A stretch of DNA of 64,000 bases from Narthecium ossifragum (taxonomy: Eukaryota > Streptophyta > Magnoliopsida > Dioscoreales > Nartheciaceae), in the NCBI GenBank assembly GCA_963920575.1, contig OY986971.1:23764145-23828144 (forward strand), written 5' to 3'. The translations under genes were made by a program, and so were the position numbers. This document shows positions 1 to 11,500 of the stretch, piece after piece (the first letter of the stretch is position 1; each line of letters starts with the position of its first letter). The notes beneath the pieces were generated by a model, which was not told the DNA's origin, ran no database searches, and was given only the letters and a program-made list of their open reading frames with translations.

Positions 1-893
1 AGACATCTAGGGTAGATGTTTGCTTAAGCTCATGCATTGTATGCATTAGAAGCATTTGAGGTTAGGCGGGCGATGTTTTAGGTCGCCGATCTGAGGCTCT
101 CGGGTAGCTCGGATCTAGCCTTAGGACCGTGGATGGGTAGTCAGGATTAGGGTGTGATTGTTGATCTGAATCTTTGGTGATTGAGGATTGCGTTAGTCGG
201 CTTGAATCTTTGTTTAAGGTTTAGAGGTCGTGTTGTCTTCCTAGGCCAAGTGCTAGGGATGCAACCGAGGAGTTCCCGACGTGGTCCCCAGACAGTGGTA
301 TCCCTGCTGGGTAAGGGCTAGAGCCTGCATGTTACTGTTTCCGTGGTCCTCCTGGTAACATGTTCAGGAGAGAGGTTTCATGACAGGAACCCTTGGGACA
401 TCGGTGGGTTATGGGACCCGTGGCATCCTTTAGACTTAGGCTGGGGGACAACACTGTTGTTGTTTTCCTCCCTTCAGTGTGCCGTAGAGTAGAACCCTAC
501 TGGGCTTTTTGCTCATTCCTACCCGGGCTGCGTTTGCAGGTGCAGGCGGCGGTCCTTCTTCGGTGGAGCCGACTGGTTCAGCTTTTGGTGGCGCAGGTAC
601 ATCCAGAGGCGTCTGAGGTTTTGTTGGAGGATGTAACTGTTGTAACTTTTTGAATATATAATTATGCATGTTGTACCCTCTTTGGAGAACCTTTGAGATG
701 TTGTATAAGTATGTATTTTGAAACTCGGACATTGTAAGACTTGATGTTATATTATGATCAAATCTGCTTAGCCTCTGGATTACTTTTGATTAAATTGTTT
801 ATCCTTTCCGCTTGTACTGCGCCGGTTGATGATGAATAGTGTTAGGACCCTCACGCCCCGTCCTGGATGGGTTTTCTAGGTCGGGGTGTGACA
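1..893 (+). mobile_element. 3' part of a family T LTR (Ty3-gypsy)
   Basis: The stretch matches the 3' third of the LTRs at 28265-30719 and 43533-45622. It shares the 'gggcgatg...tcgccgatc' block, the 'ctacccgggctgcgttt' block near 525, and the terminal 'ggatgggttttctaggtcggggtgtgaca' block (cited by position 866-893). It ends in the canonical CA at 893. The next bases read directly into integrase coding sequence, so this LTR was inserted into the gypsy element that follows. The 5' end is outside the window, so the TSD (tgtgc would be its right copy) cannot be checked. Confidence 0.8.
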
Positions 894-1255
894 TGTGCAC
901 CCGACTTTTCATGTGTCGATGCTGAGGAAGTATCACCCAGACCCGTCTCATGTCATCAGGGTGGATGACATTGAGCTTGAGGCAGACGTGAGTTTTGTTG
1001 AGCAGCCGGTTCAGGTACTTGACCGAAGGGATCAGGTCTTGCGGGGCAAGACGATTCCCTTGGTCAAGGTACTGTGGAGGCACAGAGGCACCGAGGAGGT
1101 CACTTGGGAGCGCGAGGCGCGCATGCGGCAGGAGTTTCCGCAGTTGTTTTTTTCTCCAGGTACTTCTTGTCCTGTCCTCTAGTGTAGCTGTTTTGTTGTT
1201 CCGAGCCCTACCCTTATCGAATCTCGGGACGAGATTTCCTTTAAGGGTATTAGGA
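894..1255 (+). pseudogene. Ty3-gypsy chromovirus integrase C-terminus plus PPT
   Basis: One open frame covers 895-1182. It contains HPTFHVSMLRKY, a [D/E]xSFxEQPVQVLDR segment, and KTIPLVKVLWR...EEVTWERE. This is the conserved end of the integrase in plant Tekay/Del-type chromoviruses, just before or at the chromodomain position. The remainder of pol is missing upstream because another LTR ends at 893. About 70 bp after the stop comes a short purine-rich stretch (1243-1255), which then abuts the 3' LTR. The PPT identification is from position and composition only. The reading is secure as a gypsy fragment; the lineage assignment is from family knowledge. Confidence 0.85.
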
Positions 1256-1604
1256 TGTGAGGACCTGCCCCTCTACCCCTGTGGCTCGTTGTAGACCGCA
1301 AGGGCAATTTGGTAAATTGTGCCTTGTTGGTTTGTTTCACACCCGCGTGTGCACACACTGGCCTTGTATGTGTTAGCGTTTGTTTAGAATGGCTAGGTGG
1401 ACCCGGGATCGAAAGATCCGGACTTGGGCTTGAGTTCTTGCCCAAGTTTAGCTTTCAGCACACAAAGGATCGATCCTCTTCGTGCCAGAAAGCCTTGTGA
1501 ATCATCGTGAAGGATCGATCCTCCCTTGAGGAAGGATCGATCATTCGTAAGTCGGTTGGTTTTCTGCTTCGCGAGGACGGCCGCCGTTGGCCGTCGCTCT
1601 CTCT

Positions 1605-1830
1605 TGTCAGAGGGGGAGGACTTTCCCTCCCCTCCCCTCACTTTTTCCCCTCTTTCCCGGCTGTCCCCTCCCCCTTTCCCCTCCTTTCTTCCCCTCCTCT
1701 TCCTCCTTCTCCTCTCTTTCTTCTTCTCCTCTCTTTCTTCTTCCTTCCTTCTTCTCTCTCGAAGCTCTGTTTTTCCCCTGTTTCGGGCAGCCACCTTCTT
1801 CACCTCCTTTCTCCCTCCTCCGACCATCAA
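1605..1830. repeat. polypyrimidine tract in the LTR
   Basis: On the + strand the sequence is almost pure C/T for about 200 bases (cccctcc..., ttcttcc...). The equivalent place in the second copy, 62985-63165, is also pyrimidine-rich. It lies just downstream of repeated gatcgatcc motifs. Long Arg-, Ser- or Pro-rich open frames here come from composition, not from a gene. Confidence 0.8.
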
Positions 1831-2510
1831 ATTGGGTGTTCTTTGGCTCGTTGGATTCGTGACAACGAGAGGAAGATCCCTGAAGTGGTTTGGAGGCTTG
1901 TTGGTGATCAACTCGCGGGGAATCAGCCGAGGAAAGCGCAGCTAGATAGGGTTATACCTACTGTGTTCTTTTCGGGTGTTCTTGAGATCTAGCCGTTGGA
2001 TCTTGTTGATCCTAGTTTTGTTGGTTTTCTCATGTCTTGTCGAATAACTGATTTAAGTTTCATGTTAATCAGTTGAGATTTGAGTTGGTTTTATGGATGA
2101 TTAGTCTCGGATTTCTGGTTTTCTGCTGTTCTTGAGAAACAGCCGGCTTGCGGCGAGTTTTCCGGCCGGCGAGTACATAATCTTGGCTTTTCAAAAACAT
2201 GAGAGTTGTAGATCTATTCGTTAATTTTCCATTCCATCTTGTTTCATATTTTTCCGATTTATGTTAGATTTCTTATGAATTGTTTGCTGGAGGGCTGTGT
2301 TGCAGCAATTAATGGGTAAGTTAGTTTGATTAACGATTTTGATTAGCGTTTTTCCGTTAATCCAACCGTTGGATGATTATGATTTTTGGATATGATGATT
2401 CTGGTTTATACACTTACTGGTGGCTAAGTTGGTTCTTGAATCCGACATCGTTTGGACGTCGGATCAACGGGATCAATTAGCCCCTAAGTAGAGGCTTGGG
2501 TGTTTTGTTG

Positions 2511-2546
2511 AATATAATATTATATTTCGAAATATAATATTATATT
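2511..2546. repeat. 36-nt perfect palindrome inside LTR
   Basis: The sequence is identical to its own reverse complement, centred on TTTCGAAA and flanked by ATATAATATTATA-type arms. The related LTR has a near-perfect 37-nt version at 63844-63880, with a G on the left and a C on the right added to the stem. It could form a cruciform or an RNA hairpin. Confidence 0.9.
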
Positions 2547-3656
2547 GCGTTTTATTCATCATCGGTTTTCGGGGTTGCTTCCCGTTGTAGGAGTCTGCGG
2601 TCGACGGTCGTGGTACCGTCGTAATGCCGGGACCCGCTGCGGATCGGCTGGCAGCGGTCGGTGGTACCGCTGCAGCGATCCGGTTGACTTATATGATGTT
2701 TGTCATACTGTTGCATGCCTATCTCCTGTTTGTGTATGTCATAGCATGCATTGTTGTTGTGTGCATTAGTTGCATTGGTTAGGGCGTGGGTGATCTTTGG
2801 GTCGCCGTCCCGAGGCTGGAAGCTCGGACTTAGCCCTAGGACCGGGGTTGGGTAGTTTGGACCCGGTTTGAATTGTGGTGTCCAGTCAACTTAATGATAG
2901 GCTTAGATGACTGGTACACTATTGTGTTTGATGTTTAGAGGTCGTGTCGGCCTCGAGCCAAGTTGAGGTGTAGCCGGTACCCAGTCCTTCTAAAACTCTT
3001 GGGTGGCAGGTGTGACTACCCAGCGGTGCTATCCGCCAACAGTGCTCAGGATCCTGTTGTGAGTGGCAGTGCCGTGTCCTGCCTTACTGAGTGTGACCCA
3101 GTGTGTGACCAGTTCGCTGGAAGACCATGACTGGAGCTCTCAGGGGTATCCGGTGGGGTTATGGGACCCCTGTATACACCCAGGTCCTACTTGAGGGCGA
3201 CACTGTTGCGTTTCCCTCTTCCTTCTGTGTATCGTAGTGTAGATCCCTACTGAGCTTAGTGCTCACACCTACCCGGGCTGCGTTTTGCAGGTGCAGGCGT
3301 CAGTTCTTCTTCCTTGGCCCTTACCGGGTAGTTGGTTGGCGGTGCGGCGGCGCCAGGTGGAGTCTGAGAGGTGGTGATCATTTACTGCTTTTACCCTTAT
3401 GTTAGTTAGTCTCCTACGGGAGTAATGTTGTACTTTGAATCTTCCCCATCTCCGAGGATATGTATATTAACACTTGAGTTTTTAATCTGAGGTTCGAGGT
3501 TTTGCTAATTAATATTGTTTTAATTGAGGGTGCTTTGGTGAACTGTTAGGGAGACCAATAGGTTAGAGGGAACCCTCGCCAGCTTTTCTTCCGCGTTTGT
3601 AGGTTCCGGTTCGCGTCGCCCGGCCCGGTTAGGCTTTCGCGGGTCGGGGCGCGACA

Positions 3657-4544
3657 ATACAAGTTCCATGTAGACCATCAACTGAGATCATGCACTTACA
3701 GTTCTATAATCAAGCTTAAACAACGCTGTTCTAATTAGAACATAAAATCCGAAAGTCAACTAATGAAAAACTCACTTAAATCCAATTCAAATCAAACCAA
3801 AATCCATCTAAGCTTCAAACAGATGTTAATAATCCATAGGGTAACCATCTAGCATAGAACAATCAAGTAATTAAGTAACTAATTAACCAAGAACACAAGA
3901 CAAAGCTAAAAGGCTAGAATCCTACCTAACGACGCAAATCCATAATTAATCCTTGATTAATCCGTGCAAGAGAGGTATGGATTTGCTCTTCCCCTTGCTG
4001 TCAACGTCCCCAAGCCTCTAGAACGGCCTCCCATCGTGAATCCAAGCTCCGGCGAAGAGAAGAGAAGAAATGGAAAAACAGAGCTTCTGCGGGTTCTTAT
4101 AAGCTCTCGACCGATCGATCGTCCCACTGGCCGATCCATCGTCCACGTCACAGATCGATTGTCCCCAGGACCGATCGGATCAATCATCCAACGTTGGCTC
4201 AGTGTCCTTATCAAGACACGTCACATGCGGTGCCGACATCGAGCCCGATCGATCGGCCCACAAACCGATCGATCGTCCCAGGGCTGACAACTGTCCTCAA
4301 GACAGAGTTGACAACTTGTTCGAGCTAGGATTCCGATCCTAAGCCCGGCCAAGGTTCTAACAAGCACAAACATCACTCAGAAGGCCCGTGTGTGCATAAT
4401 GTGGGTGTGAAACCGACCGTCAAAATGCAATTTACCAAATTACCCTTGGGGTCTTCGCGATCAAGCCGATCGTGAAACAAGGCGAAACAGGTCAGACCCT
4501 CGACACAATGCAGTCGGACCGGGTTGGAGGAACGGGTCCTCACA
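3657..4544 (-). mobile_element. 5' part of a family T LTR, minus strand, truncated
   Basis: Read on the minus strand it starts TGTGAGGACCCG at 4544. It contains the LTR promoter TATA (gggttcttataagctc at 4091-4106) and several gatcgatcg motifs (4107-4285). It stops at 3657, exactly where the chromovirus 3' LTR ends, so the chromovirus was inserted into this older LTR. Bases 4545-4549 (catca) would be one TSD copy; the partner is upstream of the window. Confidence 0.75.
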
Positions 4545-4939
4545 CATCATCTCTTTATCTTCAGCTTAACTGTGCAAAGTAAAACAAAAGAAAACAAAAC
4601 AAAATATGATACAACATCTCTTGACATGGTCAATTAAACATTAGCATTCCATTTTAGACATGCTGATTGGTCGGCTCGCGAAGCTTACATGTTTCATTTC
4701 AACTCGGCAAAGGGGGATGAACACAGGGGGTGTGTCCTTGACATTCCTGTTGCTCAAAAGTTGTACTCGAGATGGATATGTGGTCGCGAGGCACGTGAGG
4801 TGTGCCAATCGTTAGCGCAGGGATATCAGAAGGGTATGTGGATTCAGTCGTGCGTCAATTAAGAGGACTTTTGGGATAACTTAATTCTAGATGAAAGTGG
4901 ATTTTTATGTTTTTAATGATTCAATTATCGAACTAGACT

Positions 4940-5089
4940 ACTCCTAAAGATGGTTGTGCTACTCCTAGAGCTAGTTGAAATACTCCTAAGAAGTTATCAA
5001 GCTACTCCTAAGAGGTTATCGAACTACTCCTAAGAGGTAACCGAGTTACTCCTAAAATTGATTGCACTACTCCTAGAGTTAATGAAAGC
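4940..5089. repeat. tandem repeat, 21-22 bp, about 7 copies
   Basis: The unit begins actcctaaga or actcctagag. Copies start at 4940, 4961, 4982, 5004, 5026, 5048 and 5069. The first ten bases are well conserved and the rest varies, as expected for a decaying minisatellite. Confidence 0.9.
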
Positions 5090-6533
5090 AAGTAAAGTAA
5101 AGCAGGAAAATTAACTACTTACTTTCATTGAAACAACAACTGATGGATTACAACTCCAATGAACATTTCTACGAGTACAAGCTAGAAGAAATTACAGTAG
5201 CTAAAGCTAGAGTAGTAGGAGTAAGGTAAAGTCTGGTTTCAATCGAGGATTCCTCCTTTCTTTGTCTTCAACACTTTTATACTTCAGGTTGCCGCCTCCA
5301 TGTGGCCTTCGCTAACCATTGTCCACGAGTGATGACCCACGATCCTTCGTAGCACTCATGGGTTGGGTCTCACTGCCGCCTCGACACGTAGCGTCCATGG
5401 ATAATCACTCAGCTATTTTGTGGCTCCACTTCCCACGCTTTCGCTTTAGGAGAATAGTTGGGTAGATCGTGGGGTTGCAGTTATCCAGGTGTACTCCTGA
5501 TGGCCCGGCTTCATCTATTGTCTCGATCTTGTGCTTGCCCAACTTCGAGACTAGGTTTTCATATGACGCCATGATGTCAAGGTTGCTTAGTCCTTCAACC
5601 TCGAGGCCTCGACCTTGAGGTTGCTTAGTGTCTCGACCTCGAGGTTGCACAGTTTCTGGATTCGAGATTTCGTGAGTTGCTTCGACTTCGGGGTCGTTTG
5701 ACTCCAATATCAATGCTCTCTCAATGTACCTTGACCTCGAGGTTGTTCGGGTCCGAGACTGATGCCATCGGCTTTAAAACATGTTTTGCTTATGCCATGG
5801 TCGAGTGATAAAGCAGTCTGACGCCTCAAATGTTGCATTGTTGGATCACATCGTCATAAATGCGGAGGCGACTTGATGATGGGGTTTGAATCTGGATGTC
5901 GAGTAGCATTTAATGCGCGCTTACTCCCATTGGCCGACGCTTCTTTTCCGCGTGGGCTTGTGTACGACGGTTCCACTAGCCTCATCGCCGATTCACCCAC
6001 CTGTTGCACCCATAAGGCGTCGTGGGTACAATGATTTCGCCTCGATGGATGGATGCCACATGTTTGCCTCGACGATGGATATGCGTCAGCCGATATTTGA
6101 GTATTTTCCTCTATAACAATCCCTAGTATTTAGTTTGATGTACACCCTTAATTGGGTCCTTTAGCCTTATGCTAAAATAATAATAAAAAAGCACTCCATC
6201 TTACACATTTTCAAGCAGTAACTGATGCAACATCGGCTCCTGGTATCCTAACAACTCCATCAGGTCCAAAGGAATTTTGCCGGCCTCTAACTGAGTTTAG
6301 TCGTAAATTGTGTACAAATGAAAATTGGTATATTTAGGGTATGTTTGTATTAAGGATATGATAAGTTTTTATAGTAGATAAAGTAAAAGTTATGCAAGTA
6401 TTCAAGTTAGTTATGTAAGATTGTGGATAAAGTGTTTGGATGCATAAATGTGGTTTATGTAAACTTATCGTCAATCTAAACGGCCCTTAATAAAACAGAG
6501 ATCTAGTATAACTTGTTATTAAATAATCTTTAT

Positions 6534-6957
6534 CAAAGTTTGGATTCTTGCATATCACCACCTAAATTTTAAGGTTATTGTAAAACATTACCTCCCTTAT
6601 TGAATTTTGTAGAAAACTAATTCCCTTATTGAATTAATTATAAAAAAAATAGTTACGGTAACCAACGACAACTACTGTTCGTTTTATAGGCGAAATAACG
6701 ATAATGCCCCTTCGGTAGTTATATTGTCACCAAATCCACTTATGTATGTTAAGGGTATTTTGGTCATTTTCATATCAGATTAGGTTGAGTTAACCATATT
6801 TAGCGGGTAAAAGGGTAACGGTTGTTGACAGAAGTTGATGATAGGTGATTTTTTTGCAAATTAATTCTGTAAGAGAGTAGTTTTCTGCAAAATTCAATAA
6901 GAGAGATAGTTTTCCGCAATAACCTTAAAATATAGGTGATGATATGTAAAAAAAAAC
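6534..6957. mobile_element. MITE with long terminal inverted repeats
   Basis: The left arm (6550-6630, catatcaccacctaaatttt...) is matched by the reverse complement of the right arm (6865-6950, ...aaaatataggtgatgatatg). The arms are about 80-90 bp with good identity. The 6-bp sequence ctttat flanks both sides (6528-6533 and 6958-6963) and is a candidate TSD, but the outermost bases of the arms do not pair well, so the exact ends are tentative. Superfamily is not certain. Confidence 0.6.
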
Positions 6958-7458
6958 CTTTATGTTCTTATCTGACACTAGGATGAGTCACTAATAAATT
7001 CAAAATTGTTACATTTTTTTAATGTTTTTCTCTAATTAGTTGAGCCGATTACCCTCCTTTCTTAAGGCCCAAAATATTCCACGCTCTAGTTTCTACAAAT
7101 TACTCTAAGAGCTAAATTATGTTTTATTGCTCCCAAATGTGAACCTAATATCAAATTGGTCTCCGACAACTCGCGACGTGAAATATCGAGTAAATTGACC
7201 CTAGTTCGAGCTCGCCCGTTTACACTTAACCCCAGCTCGAGCTCGAGCTGGAGCTCGATTTGGCATGATAAAATGTAAATTGGAATTCAAATATGAAAGT
7301 TGCGACTTGGAAAGTCGACTTACGTCTAGAAGTCAGTTGGCAATGTCGGTAAGTCGACTTCCATGATTCAGTCTCTCTCTCTCTCCCTTACAATCTCTCA
7401 TGTTCTAGTCAGAGCGTCTCCGATCATAGCTAGAGGCATCCATCCATCGCCGGGGGAG

Positions 7459-8574
7459 ATGGACGGGTCGGAGATGAACCCGCTCGCAGCCGAGAATGGC
7501 GACCCTTCTTCCAACCCGAAGCACGCCGCAATGCTGGAGCGCCTTGCTAACAACCACCAAGCCCGCCTCCACGGATCCGCGGCCCGACGGTCCAGCTCCG
7601 AATCCTCCCCCACCTTCGAGTCCGTCGACTCATTCCTCGCTCGCTTCGCAGACTCGAAGCGATCCATAGCCGATTCCCTAACCCGCCTTCGTAGCGCAGC
7701 CTCCGCCGCAGCCGCCGCAGAGTCCAGGGCGGAGCCCGGCGCGATCTCCTCCGCGGTCGGTGGCCCGAAGGCGGAGCTCGATGCGATCTCCGCAGAAATT
7801 GCTGAGCTCGACCGTCTCGTCGCAGAGAATTCCTACTACCTCCCCTCCTTCGAGGTCCGGTCCTCTCTCAAAACCATCTCGGACCTCAAAGAAACCCTAG
7901 AAACCCTGACCTCGGATTTGATCCCAAGAAAGAAGTTTTCATTCAAGAACAAATCATCCAAGAAAGATCCTAAATCTCTGGTCCAAGAACCCCTTGAAGC
8001 TACGGTTTTAGAGGTGGAAAAATCTAAGTTCGGTGTACGGGAGTCACCAGGGTTTAGAAACCAGGAAGGCATGATCTTGGTGAAGAAATTTAACACTTCT
8101 GAAGATGGCAATGGTGAATTTACTCTCGCCGATCTGAATTCTTGTGAAATCTATCTAAAAGGTCGGATCAGAGCTCTGTTCATCCACCGACTCAAGAAAT
8201 GCCGGGTCTTTGTTGGCCCCGTGCTGGGATCTATCCATATAGAGGAGGTTGAAGATTGTCTGTTAATGCTGGCTTCACATCAAATTAGAATTCATGAAGC
8301 TCAAAAGACTGATTTCTATCTCCGGGTTCGCAGTAGACCAATCATTGAGGATTGCAGTGGGGTGAGGTTTGCACCATACATGCTGTTTTATGATGGGCTG
8401 GATGAGGAGCTTAGGGAAGCCGCTCTTATGGAGGAGACTGGGAATTGGGCCAATGTTGACGATTTCCAATGGTTGCGTGCAGTGCAGTCGCCGAATTGGC
8501 GCGTCTTGCCAGAGGAAGAGCATGTGGGCACCATTGATGTATCAGGCATGGAAGAGCAAAGTGAGAACACCTAA
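7459..8574 (+). CDS. TFC C: tubulin-binding cofactor C (TBCC / PORCINO-like)
   Basis: A single-exon gene of 371 codons if translation starts at the ATG at 7459 (gagATGG context). An in-frame ATG at 7363 would add 32 residues that look like leader. The N-terminal part (about residues 25-155) has AMLERLANNHQARL, then FESVDSFLARFADSKRSI and a heptad-like helical stretch, matching the TBCC N-terminal spectrin-like domain. The C-terminal part (about 203-338) is the C-CAP/cofactor C beta-helix, with VFVGPVLGSI and LASHQIRIHE. The Arg of QIRIH is the arginine finger that stimulates GTP hydrolysis by beta-tubulin. In this family the protein completes alpha/beta-tubulin heterodimer folding in the cytosol; the Arabidopsis homologue is PORCINO. 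Length is close to that of the plant homologue. Codon composition shifts from GC-rich to AT-rich along the gene. It appears intact. Confidence 0.93.
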   Translation: MDGSEMNPLAAENGDPSSNPKHAAMLERLANNHQARLHGSAARRSSSESSPTFESVDSFLARFADSKRSIADSLTRLRSAASAAAAAESRAEPGAISSAVGGPKAELDAISAEIAELDRLVAENSYYLPSFEVRSSLKTISDLKETLETLTSDLIPRKKFSFKNKSSKKDPKSLVQEPLEATVLEVEKSKFGVRESPGFRNQEGMILVKKFNTSEDGNGEFTLADLNSCEIYLKGRIRALFIHRLKKCRVFVGPVLGSIHIEEVEDCLLMLASHQIRIHEAQKTDFYLRVRSRPIIEDCSGVRFAPYMLFYDGLDEELREAALMEETGNWANVDDFQWLRAVQSPNWRVLPEEEHVGTIDVSGMEEQSENT

Positions 8575-11500
8575 TATGTTTCGGCTTGTATTGCTTGTGA
8601 GTTTCTTTAGCTGCTCATTCATTGATTTCCTTTATGTGAGTAATTTTCTCACAGAAATTGTCTCAGTATGGAAAAATTCGGGCTTCAGTTTTTATTTACC
8701 AAATCTTTTATGAGCAGCGTGCTTCTTTTCATTTGTCGACTAAATGGGGTACTGTATTTACAGGATTTGATAAACTACATTTCTTTTGTCTCTCGTGTAT
8801 ATTTCTCCCTGAAGTTCTAAACTGCGATAAAGATTTCATAAACGTACTGTCCTGAGCCCATCATACTGAATTGTAAAGACCCATAACCTTACAGGTTTTG
8901 ATTGTTGAAGATAAATACTAAATACGTCACTTCCTATCGATTATGATGCTCTTGAAGCCATTTTCCGGGTACTGGCTCCTCTACTGATCATGTTCCTGCA
9001 AAATGCAAGATTCAATAGACATTAGTTTGATTTGATTAGAAGAGCAGGTCATAGATTTAAGCATTGTGTTCTTTTTGTCACCATCTTTCTGTTGGATTCT
9101 TGAGTTGTAATGTCCAGTGATTCAAGGAGTAGACAGTCTATTTCTAGTTATTAGGTACGTCAGTGTCAATCTGCATCTTCAAACTTTGCTGATTTTGTCT
9201 GTTAGGTCAACTATGGTCATAACTTATGAAACTTGGAGAATCATTGTCTATCCAAGTTAAAATTCTTGGGACCTGAGCTTTAAGGGCTATTGACCTACTC
9301 ATTTTGTGTTTTGTAGGATCTTTTTTCCTGAACATTAAACCTATTAAATTGATGTTATTTCAAACAAGAAGTCCTAATTCTCTATGTAAATGCGGAGTTG
9401 AACCTGGTACCTTGCATATGAAGCTTTTAATGTTAAACCTTCTTAGTTCCATAAAGTAAGTCAATTGGGTAGTGGAATCACAAACTTTAGGTTGCATGAT
9501 GGAGTCAATCCATTTGTGTCAAATTTGTAAGCCTTAGGAGATCACAAAACCTGAAAGTTATATGTTAAGCTGTGAAAGTCTGCATAAGCTCCTTCCTACT
9601 ATCTACCTATGGGGACTACTTAAATATTGTCAAGTTGGAGAAACGAAAGAATTAAGACTGACACATTTATTATCTTTTAATGTACCTAAATGTGCATACA
9701 ATTGTTGCAATAAAACTGGCACATGTTGTAGTAAGACTCTTAAAGTGCTCTAGGAAGTTCCTATCTGGATGAACTCTAAATGCCAACTTGGTTTAGTTGT
9801 GTTGAACTATAAATAGAAAAGAGAGAAGCATGAAGATTCAAACGCATTTGAGGTGGGACTCAAGAAGCGTTTTTTGTCGAGTTTGGGATTTTGAATCAGG
9901 GAAAAGTGATTTCCATGCTCTTTCTCACTTCTTTTTCAATTATTTGTCCTAAGGTAGATGGTTGAGAACAAGCATTCTTGGGCCAGGTGGTATTGTGCTA
10001 GTAATTAACCGATATGATGCACATGCTTGGTGCTGGTTCTATACCGATTATATTCTGTCTTCTTCAAGCTCCGTGCTGATACTGACGTGCCATCCAAAGA
10101 TTNNNNNNNNNNNNNNNNNNNNNNNNNNNNNNNNNNNNNNNNNNNNNNNNNNNNNNNNNNNNNNNNNNNNNNNNNNNNNNNNNNNNNNNNNNNNNNNNNN
10201 NNNNNNNNNNNNNNNNNNNNNNNNNNNNNNNNNNNNNNNNNNNNNNNNNNNNNNNNNNNNNNNNNNNNNNNNNNNNNNNNNNNNNNNNNNNNNNNNNNNN
10301 NNATCTTTTCCTTCAGAATTATAGCAATCCAACATGTAGCAAGTAAAGCTACAATAAAATCTTTTGTACTTGTAGAACCTGGTCAAAGCAAAATTCAAAA
10401 GGTTCATTTTTTCTTGTGGATTCTGATAAGCGATCCAAGTTCATGTATATGGACATCACTAGCAACATAAGATTCTTATAGAACATGATCAATCAATATT
10501 TGAGATTGATTTTTCAGAAATTCTGTTGTCCTTGCCTTCTGACAACGAAAATAATGCTAATAGTTAATCCCCAGATTTTAAGAGCTCATTAGAAGTTAGA
10601 AATTGTGAAGAGGTCATCAACATTGAAATCGTAGAATTGTGGAACCTGGATGCTGCTGGACAAAATGATATTGCTACTTTTCAAGTCAGTTTTTTATATG
10701 CTAACCTTGATTATGAAATCCTTATCTTATCTTTCAAATCACAATTATCAATTTTTAAGTAGTAAAAGGCTACATACAACTAGCTGTATAGTAAATAAGA
10801 GTTAATAGGCTACTAACTGCTACTGAAGCATATCCCTTGGTCTCATCCAAAGGGTGTCAACTTCCATCAAATGTGGGAGGACTTTAATTAACTAGATCTC
10901 AGTATCTAACTTACATCACTATGTACTGACTGACCCATTAATTGTAGGTGTTTGGAAGGTACAAGCTACAATTAGTAATTCACAGGCTGAATACTATATG
11001 CTGAAGTTGGATTTTGTTCGATGGTTCGCTACGAAGCATCTTAATATAAACTAGTTTTGTATTATTATGGAGAAAACAACAAGTGGAGAGTATGGTAAGT
11101 TCTAAGTGGACATGTTTGGAGCCATTGGCGGAGACAATTTCCGTCTAATCAGGAAATAGTTGTATTTAGTGAAAAAAATGGTTGCCTTAGTAGATACTAA
11201 GGCATTTGGTCGAAGGTAGGTACTGAATTGCAGGACTCGGTTCCAACTAGACTATCCAAAGTAGATTGTTATACATGAAGTCATGTACGGAGAGGGAATC
11301 AACATATGGTTCATTGCTACTGACTATTGAATATTGGACTTAGGTGTAGCCCCAAACCTAATGACACCAAAGAAAAGTTCTCCAGTGCATGATAGAATTA
11401 TCAACTAGAAAGAAAAATAGTTCCTTTCACATGTGGTAAACATTCATGTGGCAATATTTCCTTATGATTCATTCTTTTCAATTTGCAGATGTCCGTTAAC

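Larger units (their letters stand above)
1256..3656 (+). mobile_element. 3' LTR of the chromovirus, family T subfamily II
   Basis: The LTR begins TGTGAGGACCTGCC directly after the PPT and ends CGCGACA, giving 2401 bp. It shares the block 'gcaatttggtaaatt' near 1303 with other family T LTRs. It is closest to the LTR beginning at 62547: both have a pyrimidine-rich tract, a large AT palindrome, and 'ggacgtcggatc'. A complete element would have its 5' LTR upstream of the window. Confidence 0.85.
4545..7362. other. intergenic DNA, no supported gene
   Basis: The stretch contains a 22-bp tandem repeat (4940-5089) and a MITE-like inverted repeat (6534-6957). A frame of about 70 codons at 4640-4860 is open and coding-like (YSRWICGREAREVCQSLAQG) but has no start and ends in TAA. 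I do not recognise it; it may be a transposon or gene fragment. The open frames at 5405-5713 (minus) and 5913-6116 have no recognisable motif. The last 200 bp include the 5' leader of the TBCC gene, with a CT run near 7370-7387. Confidence 0.5.

Noticed and set aside
1393..1911. 172-codon Arg/Lys/Glu-rich open frame on minus and matching Ser/Pro/Leu frames on plus
   Set aside because: They follow from the polypyrimidine tract of the LTR and have no domain.
7363..7458. TBCC start at 7363
   Set aside because: The 32 extra residues overlap a CT-rich leader and lack family similarity; ATG 7459 has better context.
9962..10470. open frames spanning 10103-10302
   Set aside because: They run through unknown bases.
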